Part shown: positions 20,484 to 26,511 of the stretch, in pieces | How the letters are laid out: every line of letters begins with the position of its first letter | Position numbering within the stretch: the stretch's first letter is position 1 | Origin: an uncultured Holdemanella sp. | Lineage (GTDB): Bacteria; Bacillota_I; Bacilli_A; Erysipelotrichales; Erysipelotrichaceae | Assembly: GCF_934772795.1 (NCBI RefSeq) | Contig: NZ_CAKVMR010000003.1 | Span: 1 to 64,000, forward strand | Direction: 5' to 3' | DNA length: 64,000 nt | The notes under the pieces: model-generated | Told to the model about the DNA's origin: nothing | The model's database searches: none | The model's input: the letters and a program-made list of their open reading frames with translations, nothing else | Program-made: the position numbers and the translations under genes

Positions 20484-20721
20484 AAAAACATTGATTAGCG
20501 TTGTAATCGGAGTGATTTTAGGTGTTTTGCTTAGTCAAGTAACTTCTAAGCTAAGCATACAAGACTGTTTGTTATTAGCATCTATTCTATTGATTCTTGT
20601 GATTGTAACTGCAGCTATTATGGCTGAAGATCTAGAGATTAGAATTAAAAAAGCCTATTTAGAAGGAAAACAAACGCTAAATTGTAAATGCACACACACA
20701 TTCAAAACTGAGGACGAATAA
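20458..20721 (+). CDS. Small two-helix membrane protein
   Basis: The 87-residue protein has a basic start, transmembrane segments at about 11-29 and 34-56, and a cytoplasmic tail with a CKC motif. AAAGGAGAGAA precedes the ATG. Its stop codon lies in the loop of the hairpin before ribozyme 2. Function unknown. Confidence 0.6.
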   Translation: MKVRKRKIKKTLISVVIGVILGVLLSQVTSKLSIQDCLLLASILLILVIVTAAIMAEDLEIRIKKAYLEGKQTLNCKCTHTFKTEDE

Positions 20722-20781
20722 AGTCCTCCTTAATGCAGCCAACGGAGGTCACAAGCCCTCGAATAATGCAGAGTGAGGAGG
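20710..20781 (+). ncRNA. Twister-like ribozyme 2 (type P1)
   Basis: The core at 20731-20775 is identical to copy 1 except for one base less in the linker before the last ATAATGCAG. P1 is CCTCCT (20725-20730) with AGGAGG (20776-20781), a perfect 6-bp stem, against C-C-T-T-C-T in copy 1. As in copy 1 the 3' arm is the Shine-Dalgarno of the next gene. A competing hairpin, GAGGAC with GTCCTC (20710-20728), has the upstream TAA in its loop and would take away the 5' arm of P1. Confidence 0.8.
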
Positions 20782-20789
20782 TGAAGCTA

Positions 20790-21053
20790 ATGAGATTAGA
20801 AAAAGATTCTCTATACTTTGAAGCTAGAGTTATCACTATGGTCGGCTCATTGCATTGGTTTGGTGATACTTATCTTGCTGAAGAATTGTTAAAGCTGGCA
20901 ACGAAAACAGTTTATATCCGAGATGACAGACGATATCTATATGTTTATCGAATCAAAGAAGATGCATTGTTTAATGTAGAAAAGATACAAACGACTTTTG
21001 AATTAGTATGCAAGTTGAAAAAACATGACGATAAAAGAAGATATGGTAACTAG
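20790..21053 (+). CDS. Small phage protein, unknown function
   Basis: The 87-residue product starts MRLEKDSLYFEARVI and contains a helical region (DTYLAEELLKLATKTVY) and a basic end. The start at 20790 follows GAGGAGGTGAAGCTA; the upstream in-frame reading would run through the ribozyme and is rejected. No domain recognised. Confidence 0.6.
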   Translation: MRLEKDSLYFEARVITMVGSLHWFGDTYLAEELLKLATKTVYIRDDRRYLYVYRIKEDALFNVEKIQTTFELVCKLKKHDDKRRYGN

Positions 21054-21074
21054 TTCTTAAAGTAGGAGGAGTAT

Positions 21075-21446
21075 ATGGCAGCGAAGAAATATAAACGTAT
21101 GACCAATCGTGAAAAAGACGAAAGAAAACGTTTCAAAAAGGATTTACAGGAAAAAGGGATTATCCCGCCTGATAAGCCAAGACTAAACAGAAAGAAGTTT
21201 GCTCAAGAAGTTTGTGATGAATGGAAAGATTACAGCTTAGTAGAATATGCAAAACTGAACACATTTATGATCGTTTTAGGAATGATGACGAATTCAGGTC
21301 GATATGGAAATGTAAGTAAAGAAGATCTTGGCATTTTAAAACTTAAGAAATGTGCGATAGTTTTAGATCAAAAGTTTCAAGAGAACGATAATAAGATGAC
21401 ATATGAACAGATCATTGAAGTTCTTAAACCTATATGGGAATTGTGA
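21075..21446 (+). CDS. Small basic phage protein, unknown function
   Basis: The 123-residue protein begins with a very Lys/Arg-rich segment (about 30 residues) that may contact nucleic acid, followed by a helical, mixed-charge part. AGTAGGAGG precedes the start. It sits in the early operon between small genes; no family recognised. Confidence 0.6.
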   Translation: MAAKKYKRMTNREKDERKRFKKDLQEKGIIPPDKPRLNRKKFAQEVCDEWKDYSLVEYAKLNTFMIVLGMMTNSGRYGNVSKEDLGILKLKKCAIVLDQKFQENDNKMTYEQIIEVLKPIWEL

Positions 21447-21456
21447 GGTGATAAAA

Positions 21457-21636
21457 ATGGAATATCAGAATATGACCAATGAACAAATCAAAAGAAGAAT
21501 TGAATGGATTGACAGAGAGTTGTTCTGTATCGATATGAAAGACCGATGGGATGCTTGTGATTGGAGTTTAGTGCACGAGTATGAAAAGGAAAAAAGAGAG
21601 CTTCAGGCAAAATTGGAAGCTAGAATCGAAAAATAG
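21457..21636 (+). CDS. Small phage protein, 59 residues
   Basis: Starts MEYQNMTNEQIKRRIEW and is mostly charged helix with a C-terminal coiled-coil-like stretch (HEYEKEKRELQAKLEARIEK). GAGGTGATAAAA precedes 21457. Function unknown. Confidence 0.55.
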   Translation: MEYQNMTNEQIKRRIEWIDRELFCIDMKDRWDACDWSLVHEYEKEKRELQAKLEARIEK

Positions 21637-21637
21637 T

Positions 21638-21856
21638 ATGACTGGACAAGAATTCTTTGAAAAAGTAACTAAAAACCCAAGATACAAGCACTTATATGAA
21701 GAAAATATACACTTCAATACGCAAATGCAATATCTCAAGTCAAAGCCCAAAGTCCTCACTTCAACCTTGCTAGGTTCAATTGCATACTTAAGCGTACTTC
21801 TTATGTATCAAGATCTAGAAAAAATAAGAGAAAGTGACAATGAAATAGGAGTTTAA
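21638..21856 (+). CDS. Small membrane-associated phage protein, 72 residues
   Basis: Starts MTGQEFFEKVTKNPRY one base after the previous stop and has one hydrophobic helix near residues 40-56 (LGSIAYLSVLLMY). No clear ribosome-binding site; coupling to the previous gene is likely. Function unknown. Confidence 0.45.
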   Translation: MTGQEFFEKVTKNPRYKHLYEENIHFNTQMQYLKSKPKVLTSTLLGSIAYLSVLLMYQDLEKIRESDNEIGV

Positions 21857-21857
21857 C

Positions 21858-21914
21858 ATGGATAAAAAAGTGGTTTTAAACAAACTTAAAAAATGCAAGA
21901 GGATGAAGCAATGA
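21858..21914 (+). CDS. Possible 18-residue coupling peptide
   Basis: ATAGGAGTTTAAC precedes an ATG. The frame encodes MDKKVVLNKLKKCKRMKQ and its TGA overlaps the ATG of the transglycosylase gene (ATGA). It has the look of a leader peptide that feeds ribosomes into the next gene. Confidence 0.35.
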   Translation: MDKKVVLNKLKKCKRMKQ

Positions 21915-22516
21915 AAAGATCTCTTCTGATGGTTTCACTAATAATCACTATCATAGTAACGAATAAGATATATGCATTGACAATTACTCCTGCGAATAAA
22001 CCAATAGAAGTCGAAACACAAATTGTTGAAACTAAAGCTAAGGAGTTAAAAACAGAGGTCAAAACATACTACAATGTCCCTCTTGATATGGATTTGCAAG
22101 ATTATATAAGAGAAGAGTGCATAGATGCAGGATTAGATATGAAATTAGTACTTGCGATTATGAAAGTAGAAAGTAATTTCAATCCAGAAGATATATCATG
22201 CACAGATGATTTTGGACTTATGCAAGTCAATAAAGTCAATTTTGAAGAGGTAGAAAGAGAGTTAGGACTAACAAATATGCTTGATCCATACCAAGGCGCT
22301 AAGGCTGGCATCTTCTTATTAAGCAAGTTGAAATGGAACGAAAGCGAACATCAAATGCTTATGGCTTATAACATTGGTTTTGCAGGAGCTCAAAAGTTAT
22401 GGGAACAAGGCATTTATGAAACAGACTACTCTAAAAAAGTATTAAAAGCAAAAGAACTGATAGGAGGTACTCAATATGAAATCACAGTATTTTGTGATCA
22501 AGAATCTGAACGGTGA
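21911..22516 (+). CDS. Lytic transglycosylase (SLT family) with N-terminal anchor
   Basis: Cleaves peptidoglycan glycan strands. A signal anchor at residues 4-22 is followed by a linker and an SLT domain whose catalytic Glu is in KVESNFNP, with the downstream signature DFGLMQVNKVN and a later MAYNIGFAG. The protein is 201 residues, exported or membrane-held. Its place in the early operon, far from the lysis genes, is unusual; wall remodelling in the lysogen or early after infection is possible. It overlaps the next small gene. Confidence 0.8.
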   Translation: MKRSLLMVSLIITIIVTNKIYALTITPANKPIEVETQIVETKAKELKTEVKTYYNVPLDMDLQDYIREECIDAGLDMKLVLAIMKVESNFNPEDISCTDDFGLMQVNKVNFEEVERELGLTNMLDPYQGAKAGIFLLSKLKWNESEHQMLMAYNIGFAGAQKLWEQGIYETDYSKKVLKAKELIGGTQYEITVFCDQESER

Positions 22517-22643
22517 AAAGCGATTTGTCGAGATTGATGAAGAGCTAACAGAGGAAGAGTTTATGGCTTACTTTTCTTTATATGTTAAAGAAGCCTATCC
22601 GATTACAGAAGATGAATACAAAAAATGCACTGGGGATAAATAA
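22476..22643 (+). CDS. Small acidic phage protein, 55 residues
   Basis: Starts MKSQYFVIKNLNGEKRFVEI and is acidic. GATAGGAGGTAC precedes the ATG, giving a strong start inside the 3' end of the transglycosylase gene. Its stop codon lies in the loop of the hairpin before ribozyme 3. Function unknown. Confidence 0.6.
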   Translation: MKSQYFVIKNLNGEKRFVEIDEELTEEEFMAYFSLYVKEAYPITEDEYKKCTGDK

Positions 22644-22703
22644 CCCATTGCTCTAATGCAGCCAACGGAGGTCACAAGCCCTCGGATAATGCAGAGTGGA
22701 GCA
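22632..22703 (+). ncRNA. Twister-like ribozyme 3 (type P1)
   Basis: The core at 22654-22698 has the same conserved bases as copies 1 and 2. P1 is different in sequence but still pairs: TGCTC (22649-22653) with GAGCA (22699-22703). This covariation supports a real stem. Here the Shine-Dalgarno of the next gene (AAAGGAGG at 22713) is outside P1. A short hairpin, TGGG with CCCA, precedes it with the upstream TAA in its loop. Confidence 0.78.
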
Positions 22704-22728
22704 TAGGAAAACAAAGGAGGAAAAACAG

Positions 22729-22986
22729 ATGGAAAACAAACTATTTAAAAAGATTTCTAGAACTGGTGGAATTACGATTCCTGCACAGATTAGACATCAG
22801 ATGAACATTCCAAAAGGTGCAGCAGTAGAAATCGTTCAAACGGAAGACAATAGCCTTCTCATCAAAAAGCATATTCCCACATGCATGTGTTGTGGAACTG
22901 CTGACCATGTAAAAGTATTTAATAATGTAGAACTATGCACTACATGTGCTAGTAAGTTTGCTGGAGGTGGCGAACATGGAAATTAG
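22729..22986 (+). CDS. AbrB/SpoVT-like DNA-binding protein with zinc-ribbon tail
   Basis: The N-terminal 45 residues form a swapped-hairpin AbrB domain (KKISRTGGITIPAQIRHQM). The C-terminal 40 residues contain two CxxC pairs (CMCCG and CTTC) that should bind zinc. The fusion suggests a transcription regulator. AGGAGGAAAAACAG precedes 22729. It overlaps the next gene by 11 bases. Confidence 0.7.
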   Translation: MENKLFKKISRTGGITIPAQIRHQMNIPKGAAVEIVQTEDNSLLIKKHIPTCMCCGTADHVKVFNNVELCTTCASKFAGGGEHGN

Positions 22987-23608
22987 AGAGAAAGTTGATC
23001 GCTACGCTGAATTAGATGCACAATTGGCTGGCATCAAAAATGAAATGGAAAATTTAAAGGCTGATTTTGAAGAATACGCCGAAAAAGATCTGCAGGATAC
23101 AAAACTAAAAACCGTAGAAATCTATGGAAATAATGGTGCTAAAGTCATCGTACAAAATGCGGCTACAGTAAAACCAATTTCGTGGGTAGTTATCAAAGAG
23201 GTTTTAGGAAAGACTGTTCCTGATTTTATTAAAGAAGAAACAAAGCTCTCATTGACCGATGTTGCCAAAACAATGTTGGCGAATATGTTCAAAGGAGATT
23301 ATATTGAAGACACATTATCTAATGTTGTCACTCATATGACTCCTGATCAGAAGAAACAAGCGCTTCTTATGAAACGTTTAAAAGGAAAATACAAGCAAGA
23401 TCAAAAGAACATCTTGAAGTACACAGACCTTAGCGAAAAAGAAGCGAGTGATAATGCATTCCTTGTACAGGATGTTATGGCTTATCAAAATATCTTGAGA
23501 ATCATTGAAGCTTCGGGATTTGATGGAACGGTTGAAGAAGCAGTTGCTAAAATCAAGAGTTCATTGATTGTTGAAGATTCAATCAAGGTAACGCTAGAAG
23601 CGGAATAA
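22976..23608 (+). CDS. Phage early protein, unknown function
   Basis: The 210-residue protein has an N-terminal coiled coil (YAELDAQLAGIKNEMENL) followed by mixed alpha/beta sequence. Its place before GemA is where Mu-like phages carry Gam or other host-nuclease inhibitors; the coiled coil would fit but I cannot assign it. GGAGGTGGCGAAC precedes the start. Confidence 0.55.
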   Translation: MEIREKVDRYAELDAQLAGIKNEMENLKADFEEYAEKDLQDTKLKTVEIYGNNGAKVIVQNAATVKPISWVVIKEVLGKTVPDFIKEETKLSLTDVAKTMLANMFKGDYIEDTLSNVVTHMTPDQKKQALLMKRLKGKYKQDQKNILKYTDLSEKEASDNAFLVQDVMAYQNILRIIEASGFDGTVEEAVAKIKSSLIVEDSIKVTLEAE

Positions 23609-23625
23609 CGGAAAGGAGCAATCTT

Positions 23626-24075
23626 ATGAAAACTGTTGAGAGATGGCAGACCAAAAAAATATATGCTATTGCAAATGCATTAGGATATGTTGATCGCCAA
23701 GATAAAGATAATGACATCTTGCATATGATTATTTTTAGTCAGACATGTAAACATTCAACTAAGGAACTAACGTATCGTGAAGCCAATGAAATCATCGCCT
23801 ACTTGGAAAAACAACAGAATAATAAGATTGATGAAGTTATGACAGCAGGACAAAAGAAGAAATGCTGGTCATTGATGTATGAGCTTCAATCTTTGGATAG
23901 AGAACCAAATAATGCTCCTGTAGGCGAAAGATTGGCGGGTATTATAGAAAGACAGTTCCAAGTAAAATCAACCCCACAACGCATATTTAATCGTCTTTCA
24001 AGAGATGATGGAAACAAACTGATTGAAATTTTAAAAAACTACGTTAGGACGGCTGAAAGAAAATGGATGAATTAA
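23626..24075 (+). CDS. GemA/Gp16-like regulator (DUF1018)
   Basis: The 149-residue protein matches Mu Gp16/GemA: an N-terminal WQTKKIYAIANALGY stretch, a central ELTYREANEIIAYLE, then a second helical domain (TAGQKKKCWSLMYEL...APVGERLAGII). In Mu, GemA alters host gene expression and supercoiling-linked functions. GAAAGGAGC precedes the ATG. It overlaps mor by 13 bases. Confidence 0.85.
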   Translation: MKTVERWQTKKIYAIANALGYVDRQDKDNDILHMIIFSQTCKHSTKELTYREANEIIAYLEKQQNNKIDEVMTAGQKKKCWSLMYELQSLDREPNNAPVGERLAGIIERQFQVKSTPQRIFNRLSRDDGNKLIEILKNYVRTAERKWMN

Positions 24076-24395
24076 TGACAGAAAGTGCAGATGTAACATT
24101 AGATGATTTAAATGAAGAACAGTTACAAGTCGTTGAAGTCATTGGTTTAGAAGCCTATAAGAGGTTGATTCACTATTATGCAGGAACAAGCATTTATATT
24201 CCTAAGTTCAGTGAAATCGAGCGAAGAAAACGTAATGAGAAAATACGCATTGAGTATGAAAAAAATGGGGATATCAAAGCACTCGCATTGAAGTATGGCT
24301 TATCAGAAATACAGATACGAACAATCATCGGCGATTTGTTCAAAAACAAAAAAATCGATCCATACGAAGGACAAGTCACATTGTTTGATTTATAG
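24063..24395 (+). CDS. mor: Mor-family transcription activator
   Basis: Mor and C activate middle and late promoters in Mu. The 110 residues show the Mor dimerisation part (EVIGLEAYKRLIHYYAGTSIYIPK) and a C-terminal HTH (ALALKYGLSEIQIRTIIGDL). The start at 24063 overlaps gemA; 24075 is a possible alternative. A strong terminator follows, so it ends the early operon and its target promoter should be just downstream. Confidence 0.87.
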   Translation: MDELMTESADVTLDDLNEEQLQVVEVIGLEAYKRLIHYYAGTSIYIPKFSEIERRKRNEKIRIEYEKNGDIKALALKYGLSEIQIRTIIGDLFKNKKIDPYEGQVTLFDL

Positions 24396-24405
24396 AAAAT
24401 TTAAA

Positions 24406-24459
24406 GAAAGTAGTAAAGTTTAACTATAAAGTAGTTTATTTTACCACTTTCTTTTTTTT
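24406..24459 (+). terminator. Terminator of the early operon
   Basis: GAAAGTAGTAAA and TTTACCACTTTC form a 12-bp stem with one mismatch around a 22-base loop, followed by eight T residues. Confidence 0.8.
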
Positions 24460-24501
24460 ATCTAAAATTTGCCTTGTAATAACGAGCAAGGAGGTATAGA
24501 A

Positions 24502-24858
24502 ATGGATTATTTTTTAGAATTGGCAATTGGTACAGTAATTACAATTATCACTTACTTTTTAAAAAAGACTATGGACAAGATTGATAAAACAGATTATAAA
24601 ATTCAGCAAATTGAAAAAGATTATCTTACCGAAGTTGCTCATGAAAAAATCATTAAAGAAGTCAAGAAAGATATTCAAGATATTAAAACTGACTACACGC
24701 CTAAAACCGAATTCAAAGAATCGGTCAAAGAATTCAGAAACGATTTAAAAGAAGCACAAAAACAGTTCTTAACGAAAGAAGACTTTATTCGTGAACAACG
24801 AAAAACAGAAAATAAACTAGATGAAATCTATAAATTACTATTGAAAGAGAGGGTATAG
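24502..24858 (+). CDS. Membrane-anchored coiled-coil protein (Mu gp25-region, DUF2730-like)
   Basis: One transmembrane helix at residues 5-22, then a long Lys/Glu-rich coiled coil to the end of the 118-residue protein. In Mu-like phages a protein of this shape sits at the same place before the terminase genes. GCAAGGAGGTATAGAA precedes the start. It is the first gene after the early terminator. Confidence 0.6.
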   Translation: MDYFLELAIGTVITIITYFLKKTMDKIDKTDYKIQQIEKDYLTEVAHEKIIKEVKKDIQDIKTDYTPKTEFKESVKEFRNDLKEAQKQFLTKEDFIREQRKTENKLDEIYKLLLKERV

Positions 24859-24860
24859 AA

Positions 24861-25202
24861 ATGGCAGATAAAGAAACATTAAAGAAGCGACTAGAAGCTG
24901 CAAACTTTATCAGCAACAATGGTCGCGTGTTAAGAACGATTAATGTTCTTAGATACAAGTACAACGAACTTAAAAGCGTTGAAACAGTGTTAGAAATGGA
25001 TGGAGTTGAAAAATGGGAGTTTTTAGACTGCATCAACTATTTGACTGAAGAAAAATATATTCGCTTAAGAGATATCGCTACAAGAAATGAAGTGTTGGAG
25101 CTATCTCAGGATGTCAACTACAGAAACCTTGAAGCTAAACTTACTAGCAAAGGAATAAAGCTTTTAGCAAGAAACATTGTAGACGATATGATCGAGGTTT
25201 AA
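24861..25202 (+). CDS. Winged-helix-like phage protein (Mu gp26-region)
   Basis: The 113-residue protein has a winged-helix pattern (VLEMDGVEKWEFLDCINYLTEEKYIRL, shown in two parts: VLEMDGVEKWEFLDC and INYLTEEKYIRL). The position matches the Mu gp26 region between gp25 and gp27 homologues. It starts two bases after the previous stop. Role in packaging or regulation is unproven. Confidence 0.55.
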   Translation: MADKETLKKRLEAANFISNNGRVLRTINVLRYKYNELKSVETVLEMDGVEKWEFLDCINYLTEEKYIRLRDIATRNEVLELSQDVNYRNLEAKLTSKGIKLLARNIVDDMIEV

Positions 25203-25206
25203 ACCT

Positions 25207-25755
25207 ATGGCCAATCGGAAACACAGTAAGATTGACAACTTGCCTGAAGATCTTAAATCTGTAGTTGAAACTATGCTTCAGTCTGATGCAACTTATACTG
25301 AAATTGTAGATTTTCTAAAAGAAAATGAACAATCGGTATCTGTAGCTAGTGTGTGTAGATATGCTCGTTCGTTCAATGCCAATATGGAAGCATTGAAGAT
25401 GACACATCAGAACTTCAAGTTAGTAAAAGAAGAATTGGATCGTAATCCTGATTTAGATATGGCAGAAGCGATCATCCGTATCACATCAGGTAACGTGTTT
25501 AATCGCTTAGCAAGCACGAAAGAAGAAGATTGGGATGAAGTAGATTTAGCGAAACTTATGAAGGAGTCAAATGCACTTATTCGTGCGACTGCTTATAAGA
25601 AAAGAGTTGAAATCCAAAACCAAGATGTTAAGGATGCAGCGATTGAAGAATTTAAAACATTACTGTTCTCTTCCATGGCGAAGGAAAAACCTGAGCTATA
25701 CAAGGAACTTGTCCAGTATTTAAACACAAAGAAAACAGAAGAAATGGAGGGATAG
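25207..25755 (+). CDS. DUF3486 family protein (Mu gp27-like, putative small terminase)
   Basis: The 182-residue protein has the N-terminal KHSKIDNLPEDLKSVVE typical of DUF3486, an HTH-like segment for DNA recognition, and a long helical C-terminus. In Mu, gp27 precedes the large terminase gp28 and is thought to be the small subunit. Here the NusG-like gene and a leader lie between the two. Confidence 0.75.
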   Translation: MANRKHSKIDNLPEDLKSVVETMLQSDATYTEIVDFLKENEQSVSVASVCRYARSFNANMEALKMTHQNFKLVKEELDRNPDLDMAEAIIRITSGNVFNRLASTKEEDWDEVDLAKLMKESNALIRATAYKKRVEIQNQDVKDAAIEEFKTLLFSSMAKEKPELYKELVQYLNTKKTEEMEG

Positions 25756-25757
25756 AT

Positions 25758-26273
25758 ATGTGGTGTGTGATACAAGTGAAAGGAAGCCAAGAGCTTCAAA
25801 TACAGAAGCAATTAGAGTTGGCTGGGTATCAAGCTCTTGTTCCAAGAGAAAGTCGCTTGATTCGTTCAGGAGGCGCTTGGATGCAAAGAGAATACATATT
25901 ATTTCCTAACTATGTTTTCGTACAAACCAAATTCAAAGCCGAAGACTTTTACAAAATCAAAGGTATTAATGGGGTTCAACGTTTCTTGGGGGACAAAACT
26001 TCTCCATCCACTCTTACCTTCCTGGAAGAAGAATGGGTAAAAATTTTAAACAACGATGGTCATCCGTTAGAACCAACTGAGGTAACGGTAGATGAAGATG
26101 GAAATGTCATCATTTTAAAAGGTATCCTTTTAAAATTTAAAAGCAGAATAAAAAGTTTTAATAAAAGACAAAGAAAAGCAACATTTGAAATTACTGTATG
26201 TAATGAAATTAAAGAAATCACGTTGAGTTTGAATGTGATTGATACTACAAAGCCAACAGAAACAAACGGTTGA
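25758..26273 (+). CDS. NusG paralogue (LoaP/RfaH-like antiterminator)
   Basis: The N-terminal NGN domain is clear: WCVIQVKGSQELQIQKQLE at the start and ILFPNYVFVQ at about 50-59, then a linker and a KOW-type C-terminal domain (GILLKFKSRIKSFNKRQRKA) at about 118-165. The 171 residues match specialised NusG paralogues. Such proteins bind RNA polymerase and suppress pausing and termination at operons carrying a recruiting element. Its place directly before a structured leader and the late operon suggests that it controls late transcription. GGAGGGATAG precedes the start. Confidence 0.85.
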   Translation: MWCVIQVKGSQELQIQKQLELAGYQALVPRESRLIRSGGAWMQREYILFPNYVFVQTKFKAEDFYKIKGINGVQRFLGDKTSPSTLTFLEEEWVKILNNDGHPLEPTEVTVDEDGNVIILKGILLKFKSRIKSFNKRQRKATFEITVCNEIKEITLSLNVIDTTKPTETNG

Positions 26274-26511
26274 TTCGTCCTGTAAGCGGAAATTGGTGGT
26301 TAAATAGCATGAACCATCCTAGAAAATAAAATATCTAGGATGGCGAAGCACACCCTAATGTTCGTAAAGGGCGCATTACCTTTTAATTCGCGCAAAAACC
26401 CCTTTAAAAAACGAATTAGGCATAAAGTTGAGTAATTGTGGGGTACAAGAAAAAACAACGCTTAAAATCGCTTTATAGCGATTTTTTTATACAACGAAAG
26501 GAGATGATAGA
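26274..26511 (+). promoter_or_regulatory. Structured leader of the late operon, putative antitermination target
   Basis: This 238-base gap has no gene. It contains a strong hairpin, CCATCCTAGA (26314-26323) with TCTAGGATGG (26334-26343), and a competing stem, GGTGGTT (26295-26301) with AACCATC (26312-26318). TAATTCG and CGAATTA (near 26384 and 26411) can also pair. A terminator closes the leader at 26464. A NusG-type protein acting on these hairpins would fit the layout. No known ribozyme pattern was found. Confidence 0.65.
26464..26490 (+). terminator. Intrinsic terminator just before the terminase gene
   Basis: AAAATCGCT and AGCGATTTT form a 9-bp stem with loop TTAT, followed by T residues, 22 bases before the large terminase start. 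Placed in front of the morphogenesis genes it makes sense only if it can be read through. Confidence 0.8.

Noticed and set aside
20733..20789. N-terminal extension of the gene at 20790
   Set aside because: It would translate the ribozyme core; the ATG at 20790 has a strong ribosome-binding site.
26274..26450. Pistol, hammerhead or another ribozyme in the late leader
   Set aside because: An isolated TTAAATAG resembles a pistol segment, but the surrounding stems and the other conserved parts do not fit.
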